Origin: CAYOBW01 sp964402115 | GTDB taxonomy: Bacteria; Verrucomicrobiota; Kiritimatiellia; UBA8416; CAYOBW01 | Direction: 5' to 3' | Length of the DNA stretch: 27,207 nucleotides | NCBI GenBank assembly: GCA_964402115.1 | Contig: CAYOBW010000072.1 | Span: 1 to 27,207, forward strand | Shown here: one piece after another, positions 1-8,225 of the stretch | Numbering within the stretch: position 1 is the first letter of the stretch | Layout of the letters: each line of letters begins with the position of its first letter | Notes under the pieces: generated by a model | What the model saw: only the letters and a program-made list of their open reading frames with translations | What the model was told of the DNA's origin: nothing | The model's database searches: none | Made by a program: the position numbers and the translations under genes

Positions 1-1415
1 GCCTCCTTTGCCGCAGCCTCGACGAGCGCCGTCTTGGCCGCCTTGTTCACGTAGTCCTTGCCTAGGCCGCCGAGCACGGCGAGCGGGATCGAGGCGTAAC
101 CGAGGAAAATCAGGAGGCTCGCCACCTTGGCGAAGCCGGGATCGTCTGCGAAAGCCTTGTACGCCGCCAGGATCCGCGCTTGGTGCTCCGGCTTGAGAAA
201 GCTGTTCGCCCGCTCCCGCGCCACATCATGCACGGCGTCAATGAAGAGTACCTTACCCTTGCGGGCCGCAGGTTTCTTCGCCCGGCACACCACCACACAG
301 GCTTCCATGGGCGAGTTGTAGAAGAGATTCGGTCCCAGCCCCAGGACGCACTCGAGCAAGTCCGCCTCCACGAGCTTACGCCGCATGTCGGACTCTTCGT
401 TCCGGAACAGGACGCCGTGTGGAAAGAGGATGGCGCAACGCCCGGTCTTCGGGTCGAGGCTCTTGAGAATGTGTTGGAAGAAAGCGTAGTCGGCCCGGCC
501 TTGCGGCGGCGTGCCGAGGAAGTTGCGGCCCCAGGGATCGCTGGCCCACGCCTCGCGGTTCCATTTCTTGATCGAGTACGGCGGATTGGCCAGCACCACG
601 TTGAACGTGCGCAGCTTGTCCCGTTCGATGAATGCCGGGCTGCTCAGCGTGTTCCCGGCCACGATCTGGAAGTCCTCCACGCCGTGCAGGACCAGGTTCA
701 TCCGAGCGATGGACGCCGTGATGTTGATGAGTTCCTGCCCGAACAGCCCGATCGTGCGCGCGTCGCCGCCGCGCCGCTTCACTTCGGCAAGGCAGGAGAT
801 CAACATGCCGCCCGTGCCGGCTGTCGGGTCGTAGATCGTCTCCCCGGCCTTCGGCTCAAGCATCTGCGCCATCAGGTGGACCAGCGTCCGGTTGGTGTAG
901 AACTCCTGCGCCGTATGCCCGCTGTCGTCGGCGAACTGCTTGATGAGGTACTCGTAGGCGTTGCCCAACTCGTCCTCGGGGACCGCTGCCAAGCTCAGCG
1001 AGTGCTGCGAGAAGTGCTCGATCAGGTTCTTGAGCGTCTCGTCCGGCATCTGCGCCTTGTCGGTCCAGGATGCATTCCCGAACACCCCCGCCAGCCGCTA
1101 CGGGTTCGCTGCCTCGCTGGCCCGGAACGCCGTCAGCAACGCCCGCCCCACGTCCCGCGACGCCGCCCGCACATCCGCCCAGTGCGCGCCATCCGGGATG
1201 GCAAACCGGTCATCGGCCGTGGAACGGGCGTACTTCTTGTCCTTCGTCTCCGCCAGAGCCGTCTCAAACTCCTCGTCCCAGACATCCGACAGCCGTTTGA
1301 AGAACAGGAGCGGGAAGATGTACTGCTTGTAATCCCCGGCATCCACCAACCCCCGCAGCAGCTTCGCCGCGCCCCAGAGGTAGGATTCAAGTTCTTGCTG
1401 GGTAAGGTGTTGCAT
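1..1415 (-). pseudogene. hsdM: Type I restriction-modification methylase subunit (HsdM), interrupted by an amber codon, 3' end outside window
   Basis: The reading frame encodes an N6-adenine DNA methyltransferase subunit of a type I restriction system. The first 105 codons, starting at the ATG at 1415, form the HsdM N-terminal helical domain (QELESYLW, PLLFFKRLSDVWDEE). An in-frame TAG at 1098-1100 then stops translation inside the motif usually written NPxRLAGVF. Beyond it the same frame stays open to the window edge and encodes the catalytic domain: SAM-binding DPTAGTGGML, the NPPY catalytic motif, and PWGRNFLGTPPQGRADYAFF. I followed the frame codon by codon from 1097 to 3 and found no frameshift. 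The tail is also degenerate: the usual NLSIPLYV-like motif reads YASIPLAV. TAG ends other genes here (rhaA, both small exported proteins), so recoding is unlikely. It lies 112 nt downstream of fic. It is probably a recent pseudogene, although two separately translated fragments or a base-call error are possible. Confidence 0.85.
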
Positions 1416-1454
1416 TACTGACGATGATTCGTTCCGCCCAATGGCACAGAGTAG

Positions 1455-1494
1455 CAACAAGTCGCCTTGTTGTTACCGCAAGGGGCTTGCGGTA
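1455..1494 (-). other. Two tandem hairpins between fic and the broken hsdM
   Basis: Two perfect short palindromes sit side by side. Positions 1474-1482 pair with 1486-1494 (9-bp stem TACCGCAAG, loop GGG). Positions 1455-1461 pair with 1466-1472 (7-bp stem CAACAAG, loop TCGC). There is no T-tract, so they are not a standard rho-independent terminator. They could stabilise the fic mRNA end or damp read-through into the downstream hsdM. The function is inference. Confidence 0.5.
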
Positions 1495-1527
1495 TCAGCA
1501 AGGCAATTTCCTGTGATCCAGATAGCA

Positions 1528-2649
1528 TCAAAACACCTCGCGGCCTTCAGCCAGAGTCAGCAGCTTCTTGAAGGCCAGCGTGGCGGCCCGGCGACCGCTC
1601 GATGGCTTTACTTCGAAAAAGAAGCCATTCTTTTCCAGCACGTTCAGGATGCGACGGCCGCTTGCCGGCGTGAGAGCGGGTGCGCGATAGAAGTCCGATG
1701 CCTTGAAGATCGGCCGGCAGAAGAGGAACTCAGCCGCATGCACGGCGTACTGCGAATGGGTCAATTCTGCAATCTGACGCAGCGTCTGGTCATACAAGTC
1801 GCCAATGGCCTGCGCTTTTCGTTGGTTCTCGCTTGCCTGCTCGATCACCGACTTCAGGAAGAACGCAACCCAACCAGTCCAGTTGCCATCGCGCGAGACG
1901 GCCAGCAGCCTTTCGTAGTACTCAACCCGGTTCCGCTCGAAAAAGGCGCTGATGTAGAACATGGGGGCGCGGAGCAGGCCATGCTTCGCCATGAACAGAG
2001 GGACCAACATTCGACCGAGGCGCCCATTGCCATCCAGGAACGGGTGAAGCGCCTCAAACTCCGCGTGCAGAATGCCGAGTTGGACAAGCCGATCAGGCGT
2101 GTCCTCGTGAATGTACTTCTCCCACTGCCCCATGGCTTGCGGCAAGGCATCCGCCCCAATCGGCACATACCGGGCCTCCTCCATCTTGCAGCCGGGCGAA
2201 CCGATCCAATTCGGGATTCTGCGATACTCGCCAGGGGATTTGTTGTGCCCCCGAACACCGTCGAGAAGCACGGCATGCGCTTCCTTCACGACGCGCTGGC
2301 AGAGCGGGAGGTCCTTGAGCAATTGCTCCGCCCGACGCATGGCTTTCCGATAGTTCAGGATCTCCTCAATGTCACCCCTCTTCTCTGCCGAGACGACTGC
2401 CTGTTCCTTCTCTGCTTCAAATTCCAGGACCTCTCCCATGGTCGCCTGCGTGCCCTCGATTCGCGAAGACAGCACGGCTTCCTGGGTCATCAGTGGCGAT
2501 AACAATACGGCCGCGTTCGGCAGTGCGCTCAACAAGCCGTCGTATCTTGCCACTGCCGCACTCGCGGGTCCTATCAATGGGATCAGTTGCGGCCAATCGA
2601 GAACGCCTGGAGGGAACTCCCCCGTGTGATATCTCACTGGTTGTGTCAT
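1528..2649 (-). CDS. Fic/DOC-family protein (probable AMPylase) with N-terminal inhibitory motif
   Basis: This is a 373-residue Fic protein. Such enzymes usually transfer AMP from ATP to a hydroxyl side chain of a target protein. The full active-site motif HPFxDGNGRxxR is at residues 202-213, with catalytic His202 and Mg-binding Asp206. The inhibitory-helix motif (S/T)xxxE(G/N) is present as SSRIEG at residues 61-66, so this is a class II Fic protein whose activity is normally restrained by Glu65. The C-terminal ~80 residues look like a winged-helix domain. The ATG at 2649 is chosen because it overlaps the upstream hsdM stop (ATGA) and has AGGAGG nine bases upstream. A GTG three codons earlier is too close to that site. 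Coupling to hsdM suggests a role with the restriction locus. The target is unknown. Confidence 0.93.
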   Translation of the reverse strand: MTQPVRYHTGEFPPGVLDWPQLIPLIGPASAAVARYDGLLSALPNAAVLLSPLMTQEAVLSSRIEGTQATMGEVLEFEAEKEQAVVSAEKRGDIEEILNYRKAMRRAEQLLKDLPLCQRVVKEAHAVLLDGVRGHNKSPGEYRRIPNWIGSPGCKMEEARYVPIGADALPQAMGQWEKYIHEDTPDRLVQLGILHAEFEALHPFLDGNGRLGRMLVPLFMAKHGLLRAPMFYISAFFERNRVEYYERLLAVSRDGNWTGWVAFFLKSVIEQASENQRKAQAIGDLYDQTLRQIAELTHSQYAVHAAEFLFCRPIFKASDFYRAPALTPASGRRILNVLEKNGFFFEVKPSSGRRAATLAFKKLLTLAEGREVF

Positions 2650-4148
2650 TTCAACCACCCTCCTGTCGTCAGAACCTCGCGCAACCGATCCTCGGCCGCC
2701 CGTGCCTCCGCGAGAGCGTCCTTGAACGCGGCAACCGCCTCGGGCAATGGCGGGATGTCCTCGGCCACCGGCGGCAAGACATACCTGGAGATGTTCAGCG
2801 TCCAGTCCTCGGCCTTGATCTCCGCCAGGCTGACCACCTTCGCCCGATCCTCAACGCTCTTGAAAGCCCGCACCCAGGCCACGATCTGCTCGCCGTGCTC
2901 CGGATCGAGGTAGTTCTGGGCACGGCCCTTGCGCAGCAGCCCGGAGGCGTCCACGATCAGCACCTTGCCCTTGCGCGCGGCCGGCTTCGTGCGCCGCAGG
3001 ACCACCACGGCGGGTGCCAGGCCGGTTCCGTAGAAGATGTTCGGCGCGAGCCCCACGACGGCCTCGATCAGGTCCCGCTCCAGGAGTTGCCGCCGGATGT
3101 CGCCCTCAGCCCCTTTACGGAAGAGCGCCCCCTGTGGCAAGACCACCGCCATGCGCCCGGTGCGCTGGGCCATGGACGCCACCATGTGCTGCACCCAGGC
3201 GTAGTCGCCATAGCTGTCAGGCGGAATCCCGAAGACGGCGCGCCCCCACGGGTCCGACTCCCAGATTTCCCGGCCCCACTCCTTGAGCGAGAACGGGGGA
3301 TTCGCGATCACACAGTCGAACGTCGCCAGGCCGCCGGTGCTGGAGTCCGTGAACGCGGGGTTGCGGAGCGTGTCCTCGCGCACGATCTTGAAATCCTCGA
3401 TACCGTGCAGCACGAGGTTCATGCGGGCAATGGCCGCCGTCGTCAGGTTCTTCTCCTGCCCGTGGATCTTGCCGAAGAAGGTCCGCGGATCGCCGCCGGC
3501 CTGCCGCGCATGCTCGATGGCGCCGAGCAGCATGCCCCCGGTCCCGCAGGCGGGGTCGTAAATGCTCTCGCCCGCCTTCGGATCGAGAATGTCCACCATC
3601 ATGCGGACGACACTGCGCGGCGTGTAGAACTCGCCCGCCTTCTTGCGCTTGGTGACATCGGCAAACTTGCCGATCAGGTACTCGTACGCATCGCCGAGGA
3701 TATCGGAACTGACAGCCGTGTTACCGAGCGACACCTCCGAAAGCCCCTCGATCAGGTCCTTCAGGATCGCATCCGTCAGCATCTCGCGGTTGCCCCAGTC
3801 CACGGCGCCGAAGACGCGGTACAGCGTATCGGGGTTGGCCCGCTCGATCTCCCGCATCGCACGCGATAACGCCGCCCCGATATTCGCCGGCGCCTCCCGC
3901 ACCTGTCGCCAGTGACACCCCTCCGGCACGCTGAACCGGTGCACCTCGGGAAAATCCACGGGATCCGCATCCCCGAAGAGCTTCGCCGCCTCCGCCGTCT
4001 CCTCATCCCAGACATCGCAGATGCGCTTGAAGAACAGCAGCGGCAGGATGTACGCCTTCCAGTCCGTGCGGTCCACGGCACTGCCGCGGAGAATCTCCGC
4101 GCAGTTCCACAGGTGCGACTTCAACTCTTGAAGCGTCATCTGCTCCAT
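2646..4148 (-). CDS. hsdM: Type I restriction-modification system methylase subunit HsdM (intact)
   Basis: This 500-residue N6-adenine methyltransferase subunit is the usual HsdM length. The N-terminal helical domain (LQELKSHLW, LPLLFFKRICDVWDEE) covers roughly residues 1-135. The SAM-binding motif DPACGTGGM is at 198-206 and the catalytic NPPF at 283-286. The C-terminal LAEIKAEDWTLNISRYV is typical of the family. The ATG at 4148 gives the canonical N-terminus and follows AGGTGG with about nine bases of spacing. An in-frame ATG nine bases downstream is an alternative. The stop overlaps the fic start by ATGA. The gene is clearly different in sequence from the broken hsdM at 1-1415, so the two are not a recent tandem copy. 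No specificity (hsdS) or restriction (hsdR) gene lies in the window. HsdM needs HsdS to find its target, so partners should lie to the left or elsewhere. Confidence 0.95.
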   Translation of the reverse strand: MEQMTLQELKSHLWNCAEILRGSAVDRTDWKAYILPLLFFKRICDVWDEETAEAAKLFGDADPVDFPEVHRFSVPEGCHWRQVREAPANIGAALSRAMREIERANPDTLYRVFGAVDWGNREMLTDAILKDLIEGLSEVSLGNTAVSSDILGDAYEYLIGKFADVTKRKKAGEFYTPRSVVRMMVDILDPKAGESIYDPACGTGGMLLGAIEHARQAGGDPRTFFGKIHGQEKNLTTAAIARMNLVLHGIEDFKIVREDTLRNPAFTDSSTGGLATFDCVIANPPFSLKEWGREIWESDPWGRAVFGIPPDSYGDYAWVQHMVASMAQRTGRMAVVLPQGALFRKGAEGDIRRQLLERDLIEAVVGLAPNIFYGTGLAPAVVVLRRTKPAARKGKVLIVDASGLLRKGRAQNYLDPEHGEQIVAWVRAFKSVEDRAKVVSLAEIKAEDWTLNISRYVLPPVAEDIPPLPEAVAAFKDALAEARAAEDRLREVLTTGGWLK

Positions 4149-4418
4149 GCTTGAGGTCCACCTACCTTCACTTGGCGATGAGCGGGGACACATTCATGTT
4201 CAGAAGGCCGGGAACGACCGCTGGGGATCACAGCCGCGCACGGCAAGACTCCTTCCCACGGAAGTCGCAAGCCGGCAGCACCGGGGCTGGACCCCACGGC
4301 TGCCGCAGGCACTTGCGACTGGAAACGTACACGCTGGGGTAAGCGGGCGCAATGGCTTTCTGGATGCTGCGGGAAGTATGAGGCACGGGATAACTCGGTG
4401 CCAGGGGATATCCTCTCA

Positions 4419-4817
4419 CTACTTGACGCCAACGGTCCTATTCATGACATGCCACCACCAGGGCCACGTGGTTTCCTGCGACAGGACAGTCCACTGATCG
4501 TACGACACGCGCTCCAAGACTGATTTGACCGGCACAAACGCCAGCTGGCCGGTGCCGGAGGCGGTGTACCGGGCAACGGCGGTCCGCCTCTTGACGCGGA
4601 TGTCGATCGGAACGTCTTCCGACAAGAGGCCGGCGGGCAGACGGCCCTGCGCACGGGCGGTCACGTTCGTCTCATAGCTCTTGATGGCCGCAACAATCTG
4701 CCTCACCTCGTTCGGCGAGGGTGGTCGGGTCGACGCACAGCCGCAGCATGCCAGGAGAAGGCCGACGCAGAGCACCGGGACGTTGGCGAACCCATGGAAC
4801 GGGACTCTCTTCTTCAT
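4419..4817 (-). CDS. Small putative lipoprotein of unknown function
   Basis: This 132-residue protein starts MKKRVPFHGF and has a hydrophobic segment ending in LLAC, a plausible lipobox, followed by CGCASTRPP. It is therefore predicted to be exported and lipid-anchored. The remainder (NEVRQIVAAIKSYETNV, then a mostly beta-like region ending in the Trp-rich TTWPWWWHVMNRTVGVK) matches no family I recognise. The ATG at 4817 is chosen because it begins a good signal peptide. A longer reading frame upstream to 4868 would put non-hydrophobic sequence before it. The ribosome-binding site is weak (AGGA close to the start). It stands alone, 270 nt upstream of hsdM on the same strand. That gap (4149-4418) shows nothing I can support. 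Confidence 0.65.
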   Translation of the reverse strand: MKKRVPFHGFANVPVLCVGLLLACCGCASTRPPSPNEVRQIVAAIKSYETNVTARAQGRLPAGLLSEDVPIDIRVKRRTAVARYTASGTGQLAFVPVKSVLERVSYDQWTVLSQETTWPWWWHVMNRTVGVK

Positions 4818-5070
4818 GATCCTATCCGAACGCCCGCCGTCATGGAGGCGAGCTTGCGAGCCTACCATTCACGCCGCGGTTGGCGCCGGCCTCCGGTTCC
4901 CGTCGATCTCGCTCCTCCCTCAATCCCCTCTCTCAGAAGTCCTTATCCGCGCCCGCCAACGTCGCCATTCAGCATGCCGAGTCGCGAGGCGACGCCGCCA
5001 CGGACTGTCGGCCCGTGTTGCTCGGGCACCACCGCGTCCCCCGCCATGTTCTCCTCGCTGCACGTCAGAG

Positions 5071-5137
5071 TACCGGCTTCAGCCGGAAGAGTGCGCCCGT
5101 GCTTCAGCCGGGCACGGCGGCCTGAAGGCCCGCCGCC
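5071..5137. repeat. Cluster of three GC-rich hairpins carrying TTCAGCCGG-type cores
   Basis: Three consecutive palindromes occur in a gene-free stretch. CCGGC/GCCGG flanks TTCA (5073-5086). CCGTGC/GCACGG flanks TTCAGCCGG (5097-5117). GGCGGC/GCCGCC flanks CTGAAGGCCC (5116-5137). The shared TTCAGCC core shows that the units are related to each other. This is the appearance of a dispersed palindromic (REP-like) family. It lies within the gap 4818-5374, where I see no gene: reading frames there on both strands have no domain or signal peptide and look like translated repeats. Confidence 0.55.
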
Positions 5138-5171
5138 AGCTTGAGGCTTCAACACCCAAAATCCAGCACGT

Positions 5172-5238
5172 AATGTCCAATGGCAAGGGGGGAGTGAGCT
5201 TCGCCCCTGAACATTCCGTCGTGGACATTGAATGTTCA
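5172..5238. repeat. Palindromic interspersed repeat with AATGTCCA and TGAACATTC arms
   Basis: Two nested inverted repeats are present. AATGTCCA (5172-5179) faces TGGACATT (5222-5229). A perfect 9-bp pair, TGAACATTC (5208-5216) and GAATGTTCA (5230-5238), overlaps it. The compact motif TGGACATT-GAATGTTCA at 5222-5238 resembles dispersed repeats I know from PVC and other environmental bacterial genomes. That resemblance is from memory and was not searched. The sequence is more AT-rich than its neighbours. Confidence 0.5.
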
Positions 5239-5374
5239 CGAACCACACGAAACCAGTAGCTCTCCCTTTTCGCGTCCATCGCGTGTTCCGTGGGCCTTCT
5301 GCCTCTCCCCATCCTCTATGGTCCCGAGGCCCAACGCCGAGTCTCAAGGTGCGAGTGCCCGCCGCGGATACGAG

Positions 5375-5890
5375 CTACCTTGGAGGCTCTGGTTGTGCCT
5401 CCTGATCCTTTCTGAGTGTGAACTTCTCTCCCGTTCCGGTGTCGAGGAGCGTGCAGGAGACCTGCTGCGTATTCACGTTCAGCACCTCAAGGGTTCGACC
5501 TTCCTGCGGGGCGAACCTCTCGCCTGGCCGGACCGCGAATCTGGTTCCGTCGTTTCGGTGGACGAAATGGATCACGTAGTCGGCGTATTGCGCAGAACCG
5601 GCCACGAGCGTAATCGTCTTCTCTCCGCGTTTGATCCTGAGTTCTGAAACGTCTGTCGTGGTCTCTTGCCCCGACGGGAGCATCCGTCTCTCGATCTTGG
5701 GTGTGAAGCTCACGACGACGAAACCGGCAATGTTGGTTCCGACGGGGATGTGGGACTTGGCGCTGAAGTTGAATTTGAAGGGGTCCCTTCGGATCTGCGC
5801 CAAGACGAGAGAAGGAGGATTCCCTCGGGGTTCGGCTCCGAGGCATGAGGCTGAGCAGAGCGTCAGAAGCAACATCAGAATCCTTCTCAT
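5375..5890 (-). CDS. Exported protein of unknown function
   Basis: This 171-residue protein has an N-terminal signal peptide (MRRILMLLLTLCSASCLGAE). A mature, mostly beta-rich domain follows, with repeated strand-like stretches such as AGFVVVSFTPKIERRML, ADYVIHFVH and LEVLNVNTQQVSCTLL. The C-terminal end (DTGTGEKFTLRKD) is compatible with a small periplasmic beta-sandwich. I recognise no catalytic motif or named family. It starts with the ATG at 5890, which begins the signal sequence, though no strong ribosome-binding site precedes it. It is transcribed in the same direction as the lipoprotein gene at 4419 but is separated from it by 557 nt of repeat-rich DNA, so co-transcription is doubtful. 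Confidence 0.7.
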   Translation of the reverse strand: MRRILMLLLTLCSASCLGAEPRGNPPSLVLAQIRRDPFKFNFSAKSHIPVGTNIAGFVVVSFTPKIERRMLPSGQETTTDVSELRIKRGEKTITLVAGSAQYADYVIHFVHRNDGTRFAVRPGERFAPQEGRTLEVLNVNTQQVSCTLLDTGTGEKFTLRKDQEAQPEPPR

Positions 5891-6090
5891 ATAGTATCCG
5901 GCTCAACATCTGTATGAGACGGCTCGATGTCGCAAGTACTGCCAGCCGCCATTTGCCACTCTACTTTGCCCCGGCGACAACTGAGCCGTCCGGGGTGTAT
6001 GGGCAATGTAACCTTGCACGAATGCGGTCGCAAGCAAGATGCGGCATTCACGAGCGTTCTGATTACGGGTCTTGCTGCCTGCTTGCGTCG

Positions 6091-6107
6091 CCCGACGCGA
6101 GGTCGGG
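6091..6107. repeat. Short GC-rich hairpin
   Basis: CCCGAC (6091-6096) and GTCGGG (6102-6107) form a perfect 6-bp stem with loop GCGAG. It lies in the gene-free stretch 5891-6349, which otherwise holds only the REP-like pair at 6204-6326. No open frame there has a recognisable domain. Confidence 0.35.
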
Positions 6108-6203
6108 ACGGACGCCTGAGGTGGCTGGCGCCACTGCATCGTGGATGGGGCGGCTGTGGTCGGCCTCCACCCGCCGTTGTGCCGCACACGCCCGCTCCCC
6201 GTG

Positions 6204-6326
6204 GCGCCGGTATCCGACCGGCGCTGACGCTGCCGGGAGCGGAGTGAGGGGCTTTGCGCATCCCCCGGGTTAGGCCAGCCTCAACCCCCGCTCCGCATCT
6301 TCCGCGCGCGGGTCGGATACCCGCGC
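6204..6326. repeat. Pair of REP-like hairpins in inverted orientation (BIME-like)
   Basis: Unit 1 (6204-6224) is GCGCCGG, loop TATCCGA, CCGGCGC. Unit 2 (6306-6326) is GCGCGGG, loop TCGGATA, CCCGCGC. Both have perfect 7-bp stems, and the loop of unit 2 is the exact reverse complement of the loop of unit 1. The two are therefore the same element in opposite orientations, about 80 nt apart. Unit 2 begins 24 nt past the sulfatase stop codon, so it may also protect or terminate that mRNA. Confidence 0.65.
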
Positions 6327-6349
6327 CACACGGCAGTACCAGCATCTAT

Positions 6350-8170
6350 TCACTTGGCACCGTCACCCCGGGCCCCGGCAGCCGGGGTGGCGCGCAGGGT
6401 CAGCACGACCTCGCGCACCTGCATGACCTCGCGCCCGACCACCGAAAGGGCCCGCAGCGTGAGCGGTCCCCGCCCCTGCTCCAGGTGCAGGACGCCCAGC
6501 GGCAACGGCCGGAACGGCTTCATCCGCGACTCGGCCGGCGGGCGCGGCAACGTGTCCTGGTTCGTGTACAGCGGCGGATCCCACGCCGGCGTCACGGGGC
6601 CAGCCAAACGGGCACCGCGAAACGCCAGCTCGACCTTGGACCCCGCATCGGCCGCCGCGCACGTGTAGAGAATCTCCACGTCGTAGTCGCCCGCCGTGGC
6701 AACCTCGATCTCCCACGTCACCGAGTCCTCGACGCGGGTCCAGTTGACGAAGTACGAGCTGTTCGGCGCCGAAGCGCTGCGGCGCACGCCGCCGTGCGGC
6801 ACGCCGTCGCGCGCGGGCAGCGGCGTGCGGGGAAAAAAAGGGTAGCCCACGGGATACGGCCGGTCATCGGCCGCGGCGGCACCCGCCCGCACGTCCGCGC
6901 GCCAGGCGGAGACGGCGCGGGCCAGGCGGGAAGCCTCCGCGGCGTGGTTGGCCGCGACGTCGCGCGTCTGACCGGGATCGTTCTGCATGTCGAACAGCGC
7001 GCCGGCGGCGTCCAGACGGTAGCGCGGCGAGCGCACGCTGACCTTGCCGTTCTGGTGCGAGAAGAGCAACCGATCAGGCCAGTCGCGGCCCGCCGCGCCG
7101 CCGGCCAGCAGCGGCGAGAGATCACGGCCGTCAAGGGGCTTGTCGCCCACGCGCGGCACACCGGCAAGCGCCGTCAGCGTCGGCAGCAGGTCGATGGCGC
7201 CGGCGATCTCGCTCACCACTTTCCCGGCCGGGATAGCCGTCGGCCAGCGGATGAAGAACGGAGCCCGCACACCGCCCTCGTCGACGGAGCCCTTGCGCCC
7301 CTTCATGCCGCCGTTCCAGCGCCAGGTATTGGGACCGTTGTCGGAGAAGTAGACGACGATCGTATCGCGGTCGAGGCCGCGTTCGGCCAGCCGCCCGAGG
7401 ACGCGGCCGACGTTCGCGTCCAGATTCTCGCACATCGCCAGCGCGCAGCGGGTTTCGCTGACGTCCTCGCGATCTCCCGCACGCGCCCGCGCGCTGATGG
7501 GCTTGTCCTTGAATCGCAGCCAATCGCGCTCCGGCACGGCCAAGGGCGTGTGCGGCGTGTTGAAGGCCAGGTAGCAGAAGAAGGGGCGCGCCCGGTTCCC
7601 GTCGATGAACGCCAGCGCATGGTCGGTGAGATCGTCGGCGATATACCCCCGCCCGCGCACGGGCTGTCCGTTGTGGTCGAGCGGCGGGTCGAAGTACTCG
7701 CCCCAGTGGCCTGAGGTGAAACCGTAGAACTCGTCGAAGCCGCGGGCATTCGGGTGGTACGGCCACTGGCTGCCGTTGTGCCACTTGCCGAACGCCCCCG
7801 TGGCATAGCCGGCAGCCTTGAATGCATCCGCCAGCGTGCGCTCGTCGAGATTCAGCCGCTCCTGCCCGGTGGAGACGCCGCGCACGCCACAGCGGGGGTG
7901 GTACCGACCGGTCAGAAACTCCGCGCGCGTCGGCGCACAAACCGCGCAGACGAAAAAGCGGTCAAGCCGCACGCCGTCGCGGGCCAGGGAATCGATGTGC
8001 GGCGTACTCAGGTTCGGGTTGCCATGCACGCTCAAGTCGCCCCACCCCTGATCGTCTGCCAGGATCACCAACACGTTCGGATGGGCCGGCGGAGCCGCCG
8101 TCGCGGGGCCCGCGACCAGCAGCGCACAGCAAACCCCCAGCGCGAGCGTCGTCCGACAGCAGTCCTTCAT
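6350..8170 (-). CDS. Secreted arylsulfatase-family enzyme (FGly type) with C-terminal beta domain
   Basis: This 606-residue enzyme hydrolyses sulfate esters, most likely on polysaccharide. It begins with a signal peptide (about 25 residues), then NVLVILADDQGWGDL with the metal-binding Asp39-Asp40. The sulfatase signature CAPTR is at 78-82, followed by AEFLTGRY. Cys78 is the residue converted to formylglycine, so a maturation enzyme must exist elsewhere in the genome. Further family features are GKWHNG, YFSDNGPN and HTPLAVPE. The last ~130 residues form a beta-rich domain (WEIEVATAGDYDVEILYT) resembling an accessory carbohydrate-binding module. The ATG at 8170 begins the signal peptide and has AGGA about nine bases upstream. 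The gene is the last of three same-strand genes, 55 nt after the DUF4832 gene. Confidence 0.95.
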   Translation of the reverse strand: MKDCCRTTLALGVCCALLVAGPATAAPPAHPNVLVILADDQGWGDLSVHGNPNLSTPHIDSLARDGVRLDRFFVCAVCAPTRAEFLTGRYHPRCGVRGVSTGQERLNLDERTLADAFKAAGYATGAFGKWHNGSQWPYHPNARGFDEFYGFTSGHWGEYFDPPLDHNGQPVRGRGYIADDLTDHALAFIDGNRARPFFCYLAFNTPHTPLAVPERDWLRFKDKPISARARAGDREDVSETRCALAMCENLDANVGRVLGRLAERGLDRDTIVVYFSDNGPNTWRWNGGMKGRKGSVDEGGVRAPFFIRWPTAIPAGKVVSEIAGAIDLLPTLTALAGVPRVGDKPLDGRDLSPLLAGGAAGRDWPDRLLFSHQNGKVSVRSPRYRLDAAGALFDMQNDPGQTRDVAANHAAEASRLARAVSAWRADVRAGAAAADDRPYPVGYPFFPRTPLPARDGVPHGGVRRSASAPNSSYFVNWTRVEDSVTWEIEVATAGDYDVEILYTCAAADAGSKVELAFRGARLAGPVTPAWDPPLYTNQDTLPRPPAESRMKPFRPLPLGVLHLEQGRGPLTLRALSVVGREVMQVREVVLTLRATPAAGARGDGAK

Positions 8171-8225
8171 GCCCCCGTTCCTGACACATTTTGCGGTGCG
8201 CGTACAGATTCTATCTGCGAACCCC

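Noticed and set aside
1098..1100. Amber codon read as an amino acid (recoding)
   Set aside because: TAG ends rhaA and both small exported-protein genes in this window, and there is only one internal case, so a nonsense mutation is simpler.
4681..5347. Overlapping open frames suggesting a gene in 4818-5374
   Set aside because: No signal, domain or ribosome-binding site is visible, and the frames run through palindromic repeats in both directions.
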